A stretch of 64,000 bases of DNA from Sulfurovum riftiae. GTDB lineage: Bacteria > Campylobacterota > Campylobacteria > Campylobacterales > Sulfurovaceae. The first letter of the stretch is position 1, and every line of letters begins with the position of its first letter. A model generated the notes under the pieces. It did no database searches. It had not been told where the DNA came from and saw only the letters and a list, made by a program, of their open reading frames with translations. The position numbers and the translations under genes were made by a program. The DNA is taken from the NCBI RefSeq assembly GCF_001595645.1, contig NZ_LNKT01000023.1, positions 124,001 to 188,000 of the forward strand, written 5' to 3'. Shown here piece after piece: positions 1 to 7,108 of this stretch.

Positions 1-2
1 AG

Positions 3-200
3 CCGAAGCTGGATGGTATGGGAAATATCAAAGGATATATTGCCAGCCGCCGTGATGCCTACCCGTCTGCGATCAGTGAGGTGGAAAAGAAGTATCAACA
101 GCTTCAGGGAGATGAACATATGGACGACCCATATTTCAAACGTATGGAACTTCATCATGGTGAAGGGTTGGCAACCTTTGAATCCCGTTTGAGCGCATAG
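3..200 (+). CDS. PAS-domain protein, C-terminal part (cut by window edge)
   Basis: Only the last 65 residues are in the window; the reading frame is open to the left edge. The segment PKLDGMGNIKGYIASRRDAY and the tail ELHHGEGLATF align with the end of the PAS protein that follows (PKLDSESDIVGY, ELYHGEELAT), so these are tandem paralogues. By comparison with that neighbour this is the end of an Aer-type PAS fold followed by a short helical tail. It is probably a cytoplasmic redox or energy sensor without an output domain of its own. The N-terminal cofactor region is outside the window, so the ligand cannot be judged. Confidence 0.72.
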   Translation, partial: PKLDGMGNIKGYIASRRDAYPSAISEVEKKYQQLQGDEHMDDPYFKRMELHHGEGLATFESRLSA

Positions 201-252
201 GTGGTGTACTCTCCTTCTTGGCCAAAGTCCTCCAAAGTACTTTTATCTATTT

Positions 253-270
253 TATAGTATAATTTTTACA
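253..270 (+). promoter_or_regulatory. Putative sigma-70 promoter (-10) of the riboswitch transcript
   Basis: A perfect TATAAT lies at 258-263 in an AT-rich stretch. Transcription from it would start near 270, just before the aptamer that begins around 278. No clear -35 box is visible, which is common for epsilonproteobacterial promoters. Confidence 0.5.
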
Positions 271-277
271 AATCTTC

Positions 278-356
278 ATATATAAAGCCAAACTCATAGT
301 GATATGGGGACGGAAAGCTACGGATCTTGCTCAAGACAGCCGGGTTGCTATAACAT
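278..356 (+). ncRNA. Cyclic di-GMP-I (GEMM) riboswitch aptamer
   Basis: The stretch carries the GEMM-I landmarks in order. They are GCCAAAC (286-292), a P1b stem CTCATA/TATGGG closed by a GTGA (GNRA) tetraloop (293-308), GGGACGGAAAGC (307-318), and a second hairpin with arms TCTT/AAGA. The last landmark is the strongly diagnostic AGCCGGGTTGC at 338-348. It sits in the 5' leader of the PAS gene at 379. When the conserved CAAAC segments are aligned, the position of the ligand-contacting G20 of the Vibrio Vc2 aptamer is a G here, which favours c-di-GMP over cGAMP; this alignment was done by eye. The match to the family consensus is from memory of the family, not from a covariance-model search. 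Confidence 0.85.
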
Positions 357-378
357 CATAATATAGCAGGAAAAAAAT

Positions 379-906
379 ATGGAAAACCTACGCAAAATCA
401 TACATAACAGACGTACCGGAGAACAGGTCGTGCCCTCAGAGCCAACGGACAATGAAATAGAGGTCTTCGAGGAAAGTGTCTTGATCAGCGAGATCGACAA
501 GTACGGGTTCATTACCTATGCGAACCGCCGTTATGTCGAACTATCCGGCTTCCCCAAAAAGACGCTGATCGGTGCCCACTATACTATAGACCGTCATCCT
601 GATATGCCCGAAGGGCTCTTTCATGCGAGAGATGAGATCGTTGCAAGAAAAAAAGTATGGCGCGGTTACGTCAAAAACCTCTGCAGAGACGGATCGTTCT
701 ACTGGACACTGACCTATATGCAGCCAAAATTGGACAGTGAGAGTGACATCGTCGGGTATACGCTTACAAGAAAAAAAGCCTACGCTGCTGCGATCGAAGA
801 GATAGAAAAGAAATATGCCGCACTTCAGGGCAAAGCCCATATAGGACATGACTTCTTTATGCGCGGGGAACTTTACCACGGCGAAGAACTGGCGACCAAT
901 AAATGA
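379..906 (+). CDS. Single-PAS-domain protein, Aer-type, under riboswitch control
   Basis: This 175-residue soluble protein has one PAS fold at about residues 30-125. It contains FITYANRRYVELSGF, the block RHPDMPEGLF, and the C-terminal strand signature KNLCRDGSFYWTLTYMQP. That combination is typical of the redox- or oxygen-sensing PAS of the Aer aerotaxis receptor family, which often binds FAD or haem. There is no transmembrane segment and no HAMP, MCP, kinase or GGDEF domain, so it must act through a partner. A C-terminal helix (EEIEKKYAALQ) follows the PAS. Upstream lies a c-di-GMP riboswitch, suggesting that c-di-GMP sets the level of this sensor. The ATG at 379 has AGGA eight bases upstream. 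The gene before it is a paralogue. The cofactor is unknown. Confidence 0.82.
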   Translation: MENLRKIIHNRRTGEQVVPSEPTDNEIEVFEESVLISEIDKYGFITYANRRYVELSGFPKKTLIGAHYTIDRHPDMPEGLFHARDEIVARKKVWRGYVKNLCRDGSFYWTLTYMQPKLDSESDIVGYTLTRKKAYAAAIEEIEKKYAALQGKAHIGHDFFMRGELYHGEELATNK

Positions 907-921
907 TCGGTCCGGATCGAC

Positions 922-2328
922 CTATCTTATCAGTGTCACTATCCAGCTGTTCGCGTAGTAGAGGATGATGGCAAATAGGAACATCATTCCTGCGAAATAG
1001 GCCAGTTTTCTGGATCGTATGATCTCAATGAACCTCTCCGTCCCGACCTCTCTGACCGTAAAGATGAAAAGCACCCAACCCCCGATGCTCCCAGCCAGTG
1101 CCAGACCTGCCGCACCGAGAGGATGCATCAGTATCAGAGAAGAAGTGACGGAGGCGATAAGCGAATAGACCGCGATCTTTGCAGCTTTCCTGTGACGGTG
1201 TGAAGCGTACAGAAAAAGAGAAAAGAGTTTTGCCAGACCAAAAGGGAGCAGGCCTATCATATACATCTGCAGAACGGTAACTGTCTGCAGTGTCTCAGCC
1301 TGGGTGAACTTCCCTCTTTCAAAAAGCAGCCACACAATGGGTTCAGCCAACAGCATGCCTCCCAGCATAGCCGCTCCAAGCAGGAAACTCAGCAGCCAGA
1401 ATGCCTGGTTGAGGTTTTTGTAGGCCTCGGTCTCGTTGCCGTTGTTGAGTGCTTTGGAGACAGCCGGAAAGAGTACGGTCGCCGTGGCAATGGCGATGAT
1501 GGCAAGCGGAAGCTGAAAGACCCGGTTGGCATAGAAAAGAAAAGAGACCGAACCGGTCATCAGAAAAGTCGCCAGTATCGTATCGATGAAAGCGGAGATC
1601 TGCGGTGTGGAATTGCCGAGGATCCCGGGCAGGAAAAGGTCTTTAAAGTGTTTTTCCTCTTCGATGACATCTTTTTTCGTGCGGTATTTCCATCCGCCCA
1701 GTAACAGCCTGTCCAATCTGAAGTGATGCAGGGTGATGAGATGAACGGCAATTTGCAGCGCTCCTCCGATAAGTACGGCAAAACTCACTGCGTAGGCGAC
1801 GGTTTTGGGGTCTTCTTTCATAAAAAGCCACAGTGCAGTGATCATGGAGATGTTCAACAGAGCCGTGGACATGGCGGTCGTTGCGAAATGTTCCTTGTAC
1901 TGAAGCAGGGTTGCAAGGAAGGTTACGATGAAAATGAGGTCCAGGTACCAGAAGTTGATGGCAGTAAGCGGTGCAGTCCGCCCGATCTGCTCCCAGTCCC
2001 ATCCCCAGGCAAGCATTTTGGTGATGGGTTCGGGGAAGAGGGTAATGATAAAGGAAAAGCTGACCAGAAAGAGCAGGAAACGCAAAAAAATGGAAGTGGC
2101 AAAGACCCCTTTGTTCTTTGACGCGATGAAGGAGGGCATGAAAGCCTGTGTGAAAGCCCCTTCAGCAAAGATACGTCTGAAAAGATTGGGCAGTTTGAAG
2201 GCTACGAAGAACATATCCGACCAGACCGAGGCTCCCAGAGCGGAAGCCATGAGTACATCCCGCCCAAGGCCGGTTACACGTGAAAAGAGTATACCAAAGC
2301 TGTTGGTGAAAATGGAGCGTAATCGCAT
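922..2328 (-). CDS. murJ: Lipid II flippase MurJ (MviN)
   Basis: This polytopic inner-membrane protein of 468 residues is of the MATE/MOP superfamily MurJ branch, which flips lipid-linked peptidoglycan precursors to the periplasm. The N-terminus MRLRSIFTNSFGILFSRVTG and the downstream LPNLFRRIFAEGAFTQAFMP are the classic MurJ signatures, including the conserved arginines of the central cavity. About 13-14 hydrophobic segments can be counted and the length is normal for the family. It begins 18 bases after a lipoprotein gene on the same strand and probably shares its transcript. It converges on the PAS gene. Confidence 0.93.
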   Translation of the reverse strand: MRLRSIFTNSFGILFSRVTGLGRDVLMASALGASVWSDMFFVAFKLPNLFRRIFAEGAFTQAFMPSFIASKNKGVFATSIFLRFLLFLVSFSFIITLFPEPITKMLAWGWDWEQIGRTAPLTAINFWYLDLIFIVTFLATLLQYKEHFATTAMSTALLNISMITALWLFMKEDPKTVAYAVSFAVLIGGALQIAVHLITLHHFRLDRLLLGGWKYRTKKDVIEEEKHFKDLFLPGILGNSTPQISAFIDTILATFLMTGSVSFLFYANRVFQLPLAIIAIATATVLFPAVSKALNNGNETEAYKNLNQAFWLLSFLLGAAMLGGMLLAEPIVWLLFERGKFTQAETLQTVTVLQMYMIGLLPFGLAKLFSLFLYASHRHRKAAKIAVYSLIASVTSSLILMHPLGAAGLALAGSIGGWVLFIFTVREVGTERFIEIIRSRKLAYFAGMMFLFAIILYYANSWIVTLIR

Positions 2329-2346
2329 ATCTGTCTTTGTTTATGT

Positions 2347-2742
2347 TTACAGACCGTACTGTGCTCTGTAGTATTCGTACTCACTTTGGCTGAGTGGTTT
2401 GGAGCATCCCATTTTACGATCTCTTATCGCCTTTTGGTAGGCATAGGAGAAGGAGTCCGCTCCATTGACACGATAGGTCTCTTTCAATTCTTTGGCGGCT
2501 TTGGGTGAAGTCCATGTAATATATCCTTTATGACAGTCCTCACCGGCAAGACGATAATCCTTGACCGTTACCTCATTGGAGACGGGTACGTTGGTGAATT
2601 CAGCACCATGAGGGACCAGATAGGGTTTTCCCTGGACAAAAACGATGTCTTTGTCATAGGTCTGTGTTTGAGGGAAACAGGTACAACAACCACTAACAAG
2701 GAATGTTGCACTAACGATCAGAATAGGTTTTAATAACTTCAT
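2347..2742 (-). CDS. Uncharacterised lipoprotein
   Basis: A 131-residue exported protein with a lipoprotein signal peptide: a charged start, a hydrophobic core and the lipobox LVSGC (lipidated Cys19), followed directly by another CTC. The mature part has no family that I recognise; it contains a few cysteines (GEDCHKGY, RKMGCSKP) and a polar tail rich in Tyr. It is the first gene of a two-gene unit with murJ, so a cell-envelope role is plausible but not shown. Confidence 0.7.
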   Translation of the reverse strand: MKLLKPILIVSATFLVSGCCTCFPQTQTYDKDIVFVQGKPYLVPHGAEFTNVPVSNEVTVKDYRLAGEDCHKGYITWTSPKAAKELKETYRVNGADSFSYAYQKAIRDRKMGCSKPLSQSEYEYYRAQYGL

Positions 2743-2890
2743 AAAAAATGTCCGTTTATTTTGGTTAAAGAATTATAGCAGTTTTTTAGTAATAGTTTGG
2801 ATTTGTATGAAAATATGACAAAATGACATATTTTTACATGAAAGAATGAAAGTGTTGATATACTAACACAAAGCAAACAAGGAGCAATAT

Positions 2891-3448
2891 ATGATCGTAG
2901 GTATGGAAGGGACAGTGGAAAGACGTGATCCTACCTTTATCCACCTGAATGTAAACGGTATCATCTATGAGGTGCAGGTCTCCATCAACACTTCCAATGT
3001 CATACAGGAGAAGCGGGTCAAACTCTTTATTACGCAGGTAATACGTGAAGATGCGAACCTTCTTTTCGGTTTCATGGATACCAATGAGAAGAAGATGTTC
3101 GATACCGTCCTGAAGATCAACGGGGTAGGGCCCAAGGTGGGACTGGCGATCTGTTCGACCTTCACGCCTGAGACCTTTGCCAAGGTCGTGGCCTCCAAAG
3201 ATGTGGGGATGCTCAAGCGGGTACCGGGTATCGGCCCCAAAGCGGCCAGCCGTATTCTGGTGGAACTGGCAGACTTCATTGTGGATGGGGATGTTTCGGA
3301 GGGCAATAGCGGTGCATTGGGAGAGGCGGTCATGGCACTTGAAAGCCTCGGGTTCAAGAAAGATGCCATACAGAAGGCACTTTCAGGATGTTCGGGCGAT
3401 ACAAGTACACTGGTCAAAGAGGGCTTGAAAAAGCTTCAGAGACTGTAA
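2891..3448 (+). CDS. ruvA: Holliday junction branch migration protein RuvA
   Basis: A 185-residue protein with the RuvA layout: N-terminal OB fold ([16 protein letters not shown]), two helix-hairpin-helix motifs ([13 protein letters not shown] and [16 protein letters not shown]), an acidic linker, and a C-terminal domain III ([16 protein letters not shown]) that contacts RuvB. As a tetramer it holds the four-way junction while RuvB drives branch migration. The ATG has GGAG upstream. The promoter candidate TATACT at 2859-2864 sits between small inverted arms GTGTT and AACAC. RuvB is not in the window. Confidence 0.95.
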   Translation: MIVGMEGTVERRDPTFIHLNVNGIIYEVQVSINTSNVIQEKRVKLFITQVIREDANLLFGFMDTNEKKMFDTVLKINGVGPKVGLAICSTFTPETFAKVVASKDVGMLKRVPGIGPKAASRILVELADFIVDGDVSEGNSGALGEAVMALESLGFKKDAIQKALSGCSGDTSTLVKEGLKKLQRL

Positions 3449-3528
3449 TTGCAAAATTTGCATGTTGACACGGTTTGTACACGATATCAGGGTATCATAG
3501 CCGATAATGAAACAGATAGGAGCTTACT

Positions 3529-4011
3529 ATGATAAAACGAATGCTGTTCGGACTTGCTTTGGCTTTGAGTACAATATCGCTTCATGCGGCGGATGTATCC
3601 AAAGAGAAATACGGTATGTTTCCCCAGCCTGAAGAGGGGTATGTCCGCTATATCGTGGATGTTCCCAAAACAGAGAACGACTATGACCATAAAGTGGAAC
3701 TGCTTATCGGCAAGACGATGCTGGTCGACTGCAACCACCACTCTTTTTCCGGAAAAGTTGAGAGGATCCCGTTGGAAGGATGGGGATATACCTATTATAA
3801 AGTGAGTGATATCAAAAGCGGTCCGACGACTATGATGGCATGCAGAGGGCCCAAAAAAGAGGCTTTCATTTCGGTGCATCTGCCCCGGGAAATGCAGTTA
3901 ATGAGATACAACAGCCGTCTGGGTACGGTGGTCTATGTCCCCGAGGGGTTTGAAGTGCGTTACCGTATCTGGCATGCAGAAAAAGAGATTCAAAAGGCTG
4001 TAAAGCGTTAG
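3529..4011 (+). CDS. eco: Ecotin, periplasmic serine protease inhibitor
   Basis: This 160-residue secreted protein has a signal peptide cut near residue 20 (LHAAD). Ecotin is a periplasmic dimeric inhibitor of trypsin-fold proteases. Its hallmarks are all present. EGWGYTYYKV and the reactive loop TTMMAC give P1/P1' at Met102-Met103. C68 and C105 form the loop disulfide. The C-terminal blocks MRYNSRLGTVVYVPEGFEVRYRIWHAEK form the dimer arm. A Met at P1 is the broad-specificity residue known from the E. coli protein. It is a single gene ending four bases into the convergent neighbour. It may protect against host or grazer proteases, which is inference. Confidence 0.95.
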   Translation: MIKRMLFGLALALSTISLHAADVSKEKYGMFPQPEEGYVRYIVDVPKTENDYDHKVELLIGKTMLVDCNHHSFSGKVERIPLEGWGYTYYKVSDIKSGPTTMMACRGPKKEAFISVHLPREMQLMRYNSRLGTVVYVPEGFEVRYRIWHAEKEIQKAVKR

Positions 4012-4607
4012 CGTGAGAGGGACTTTTGTATTTTTTCCACGGGTGGAGCGGACCAAAGCTCTTCGAGCATATTCAAAAGAGGGAGAAAAAGCATTTCGAC
4101 CTCTGAGAGGTCAATGCTGCCCTGGTTGGGAAAGAAGAAATGGTTGTTCCTGTTCCTTCTTGTACGGATGATAATATAGATCATCTCCGAGATCAGTTTT
4201 GCTTTTTGCGGATCAAAGGAGAGCTTTGGGAACAGCGCCTCTTCCGCACTTCGGATCGCAGTACTGATCGTACCCGTATTGATCTCTGCGATATATGTTA
4301 TCTGCAGATCTGTGAGTGTATCGGCAAGCCAGGGATTGTCTTGGGCAGTGACCCTGTTGCCATACTCGCCATGGGCTCTTTTCTTGAAAAAAGCTATGTG
4401 GTGTTTAAGCAGACAGGCTTTGAGCAGGATCTCGGCCGAGAGTGAGGCGTTACGCCAGAAATCCACTGCTTCGAAAGGATCTTCGAGAGGAATGTTGTCA
4501 AGTCTGAAAACACCGTTCTGGTAGCGAAGTATCTGTTGTTTGGTCGCCAGATGCACAGCATAGCTGTGGTTTTCCAGGTCAAGATCGCTGATATCAATGT
4601 CTGTCAT
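4008..4607 (-). CDS. HEPN-like protein of unknown function
   Basis: A 199-residue, mostly helical soluble protein. Near the C-terminus the segment RTRRNRNNHFFF holds R151-N152-x3-H156, the RNx3H form of the R-x4-6-H motif that marks HEPN ribonuclease domains. The helix around ASLSAEILLKACLLKHH (residues 54-70) resembles the first helix of HEPN folds. HEPN proteins act as toxins or defence RNases, or merely bind nucleotides. Here no MNT antitoxin is adjacent; the neighbours are ecotin and a cell-wall hydrolase. The stop overlaps the end of ecotin by four bases. The assignment rests on motif and helix pattern only. Confidence 0.55.
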   Translation of the reverse strand: MTDIDISDLDLENHSYAVHLATKQQILRYQNGVFRLDNIPLEDPFEAVDFWRNASLSAEILLKACLLKHHIAFFKKRAHGEYGNRVTAQDNPWLADTLTDLQITYIAEINTGTISTAIRSAEEALFPKLSFDPQKAKLISEMIYIIIRTRRNRNNHFFFPNQGSIDLSEVEMLFLPLLNMLEELWSAPPVEKIQKSLSR

Positions 4608-4621
4608 ATCTTAGAGAGGGG

Positions 4622-5302
4622 CTATCCCCGTGATTCCACGACCCGACGGGCAGAAACGAACTTTTTGGCATAGTACCCGTGGTCGATAGGGGAGATAATG
4701 ATCCCTTTCTTTCTTGAGGCGGCATGGATGAACTTGCCGTCGCCTATGTAGATACCCACATGTGTGACGGGAATACCGCGTTTTTTGTCGGTGAGGAAGA
4801 AGAGCAGATCTCCTTTTTGCAGGTTGTGCAGGTCGACCGGTTCTCCTTTTTTGGATTGTGCCCATGCAGTACGCGGCAGGTTGACATTGTGTTTTTTATA
4901 GAGGTATTGTACATAACCCGAACAGTCAAAGCCTTTGGGAGAGGTGCCTCCCCAGACATATTTGCCGCCCTTGAAGAACTTGGCATCTTCAAGCAGTTTC
5001 TGTCTGTCGATGGCGGACATGTGGTATTCTCTGCCCGCTTTTTTGGCCGCAGCCATCTCATGTGCGATGCGTTGGGCCCTGATCCTTGCCGCTTCTGCTC
5101 TGCGTGCAAGATTCTCTTCTCTATGCAGTTCATCATAGATCGCCTGCAGTGAGTATTCGGTCTTTTTCTGGTTGAGACACTCATTTTCATGATGTTCAAG
5201 CACTTTGGCCTGAATGATATTCCCATTACGATCGGTGATGGTAAAGAGATTTGCATAGGAAGCACTAAAGAGAAATATAGATAGTAATAATGGTTTATTC
5301 AT
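4622..5302 (-). CDS. Exported NlpC/P60 peptidoglycan endopeptidase
   Basis: A 226-residue protein with a signal peptide cut near ASYA-N, a helical linker rich in Ala/Arg (residues 55-95), and a C-terminal NlpC/P60 cysteine peptidase domain. The catalytic residues are visible: Cys127 in FDCSGYVQYLY, His181 in VTHVGIYIGDG and the polar third residue His193 in FIHAASRK. Such enzymes cut the stem peptide (typically between D-Glu and the diamino acid) during cell separation or wall turnover. It starts with ATG at 5302 and ends 14 bases before the HEPN-like gene on the same strand, which it may co-express. Confidence 0.88.
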   Translation of the reverse strand: MNKPLLLSIFLFSASYANLFTITDRNGNIIQAKVLEHHENECLNQKKTEYSLQAIYDELHREENLARRAEAARIRAQRIAHEMAAAKKAGREYHMSAIDRQKLLEDAKFFKGGKYVWGGTSPKGFDCSGYVQYLYKKHNVNLPRTAWAQSKKGEPVDLHNLQKGDLLFFLTDKKRGIPVTHVGIYIGDGKFIHAASRKKGIIISPIDHGYYAKKFVSARRVVESRG

Positions 5303-5447
5303 ACCCTGTCCCCTTCATTCCGGATCGAATAACAGTCTTCAGCATTTAACCGTCATTCATGTGATCCGTGTAAAATCCTTGATATTCAATCATATCAAAA
5401 TGAACTTTAAGGAGAAATAAAACCGGGGTTCCGGAAATGGGATACTG

Positions 5448-5801
5448 TCAGTGGTGCGTTCCGCAGAAGTTCGCATCGCAGCCATGTACCGCACCGGAGT
5501 CCTTCGAACTTTTGATAAAGAATTTCTTCAAACGTTTTTTATGTTTTTGAAAAAGTTTGTTCTTCAGACTGGCCATGCCTTTGGGCTTCTTCTTGTGAAT
5601 ATCCATCATCTTCTTTTCATTGTCGAAAAAGTATTCCCAATCGTCACTGTCAAGCTGTTTCGCCATGTAAAAAGGGGTACCGTGGCAGGGGGTACAGAGT
5701 TTGGTCACGATCCTGAAGGCCCTGGTGTCATATCGCTCCGCAGCATAGGAGAGTGTGAACAGACCATTGACGATCAGCAGGGTTGCTATTGTTTTTTTCA
5801 T
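5448..5801 (-). CDS. Small periplasmic c-type cytochrome
   Basis: A 117-residue protein with a signal peptide (cut near LSYA-A) and one haem-attachment motif CTPCH at residues 36-40, followed by GTPFYMAKQL. The motif and small size fit a monohaem class I-like cytochrome of respiratory electron transfer, although the rest is very rich in lysine and short for a full fold. The C-terminus is odd: GCDANFCGTHH has two cysteines and two histidines that could bind a further metal. It is a lone gene, divergent from the ATPase operon. The partner is unknown. Confidence 0.7.
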   Translation of the reverse strand: MKKTIATLLIVNGLFTLSYAAERYDTRAFRIVTKLCTPCHGTPFYMAKQLDSDDWEYFFDNEKKMMDIHKKKPKGMASLKNKLFQKHKKRLKKFFIKSSKDSGAVHGCDANFCGTHH

Positions 5802-5956
5802 AATGCATCCTCGGTTCTTTTAGTGATATGGTAATAAGTAGATGTGCATTGTGTGTGTAGTGGCGTTTTTTATGTGATTTCCGGGCAGAAACCGGATATC
5901 GATCAGGTATAAACATACAAGAGGAAATTTGATATGATACATAAAAGGTTCCTCTT

Positions 5957-6271
5957 ATGACAGATTTGACACAAAAGATACTTGACCTCGATGCGGAATG
6001 TACAGCAGCAGTGAATGATGCTGCCGTACAGAGTATGGAGAGAAAGAAAGAAGTCGACCTCCATGTCCAAAAGCGGATCAAAGAGGCCGAACAGGATTTT
6101 GAAAATGAGAAGAAACAGCAGTTGGACAGGCTTGCCTCTCTGTTCGAAGACGAGGAAAAAAGAGCTGTCAGGACCTTGCATAAAAAGATGCAGGCATTTC
6201 ATACGCATATAGAGACGGATCGGGTGGTCGAAGAGTTGATCGAGATGACGAAGGAACGTATATGCCATTAG
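5957..6271 (+). CDS. V/A-type ATPase peripheral stalk subunit G/H-like
   Basis: A 104-residue protein made almost entirely of charged heptad-like helix (residues 20-100), with no membrane segment. It is the first gene of the V/A-ATPase operon and has the size and coiled-coil nature of subunit G (also called H), which pairs with subunit E to form the outer stalk that holds the A3B3 head still. Sequence identity of these stalk subunits is weak, so the call leans on position. Its end overlaps the start of the C subunit by ten bases, indicating translational coupling. Confidence 0.72.
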   Translation: MTDLTQKILDLDAECTAAVNDAAVQSMERKKEVDLHVQKRIKEAEQDFENEKKQQLDRLASLFEDEEKRAVRTLHKKMQAFHTHIETDRVVEELIEMTKERICH

Positions 6272-7107
6272 CCAAAGCGGCCGAATACGGTTATCTCAGT
6301 GCAAAATGCCATGTACTCAGATCCCGCCTGCTTGACGGGGAAAAACTCAAAGAGCTTTCTGCATCACGAAGTATAGGTGAGTTCACCGGTGCTTTGTCGG
6401 CCACCCCTTATGCCGCGTTTATCTCTGATATCTCACTCGAGGGTGTCCATCATGGACTGATGGCTGCATTCTCATATCAGAACCATCGCTTGACCCGGGA
6501 CCTTGCAAAGAGACAAAAAGCCATATTCAGACTCTTCTTCAATGAGAAGTATGCATTGCTGGACCAAAAGATAGCCGGAAGGACAGCAGGGAACGAGGAG
6601 CAGGTGTTTCACAGGATCGATAAAGAGTATATCGGCAAGATCGAAAAAGGCATCGGACACTTCTCGCCATCCGAACAGCGGCAGTTCAGGAAGATCATCG
6701 GAAGTTATTTCGACCTGCTCAACCTCTACAACCTGGTCAAGCTCAGGCTTCTCTATGGTTTGAGTGTGGAAGAGACATTGTCAAATATGTTCCCCTATAC
6801 CGGGAAATTCACGCTTCCTTTGCTGAACGAACTGTGCGGTGCCAAAAAGCTGCAGGAGCTCTCTGTCGCACTTCAGCCATATTTGGGAGAGACATTCGAG
6901 GATTACGAAACGTTTCGTAAGGTGCTCTACCGTTATCATAGAAGTACCCTTCTGTCAGTATGGAGCGGGTACCCCTTTTCCCTTACGCTTCCTTTCTCGC
7001 TTCTGCGTTTGATAGAACTGGAGATCTCCGACCTCAAAGCTATTGTGGAAGGTATCGCTTTCGGCCTTGAAAGCAAAGAGATCTCTCTCATGACGGTGGG
7101 GAGCTGA
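6262..7107 (+). CDS. V/A-type ATPase subunit C
   Basis: A 281-residue helical protein of the V-ATPase C/AC39 family. This funnel-shaped subunit sits on the membrane ring and connects the central rotor to it. The start PLAKAAEYGYLSAKCHVLRS is typical of the family N-terminus, followed by paired helices such as FDLLNLYNLVKLRLLYGL. It is shorter than the roughly 320-350 residues usual in archaea. Coupled to the stalk gene before it and two bases from subunit I after it. Confidence 0.85.
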   Translation: MPLAKAAEYGYLSAKCHVLRSRLLDGEKLKELSASRSIGEFTGALSATPYAAFISDISLEGVHHGLMAAFSYQNHRLTRDLAKRQKAIFRLFFNEKYALLDQKIAGRTAGNEEQVFHRIDKEYIGKIEKGIGHFSPSEQRQFRKIIGSYFDLLNLYNLVKLRLLYGLSVEETLSNMFPYTGKFTLPLLNELCGAKKLQELSVALQPYLGETFEDYETFRKVLYRYHRSTLLSVWSGYPFSLTLPFSLLRLIELEISDLKAIVEGIAFGLESKEISLMTVGS

Positions 7108-7108
7108 T

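Noticed and set aside
3465-3498. TTGACA and TATCAT before ecotin as a promoter
   Set aside because: The spacing of 22 bases is too long for a sigma-70 promoter.
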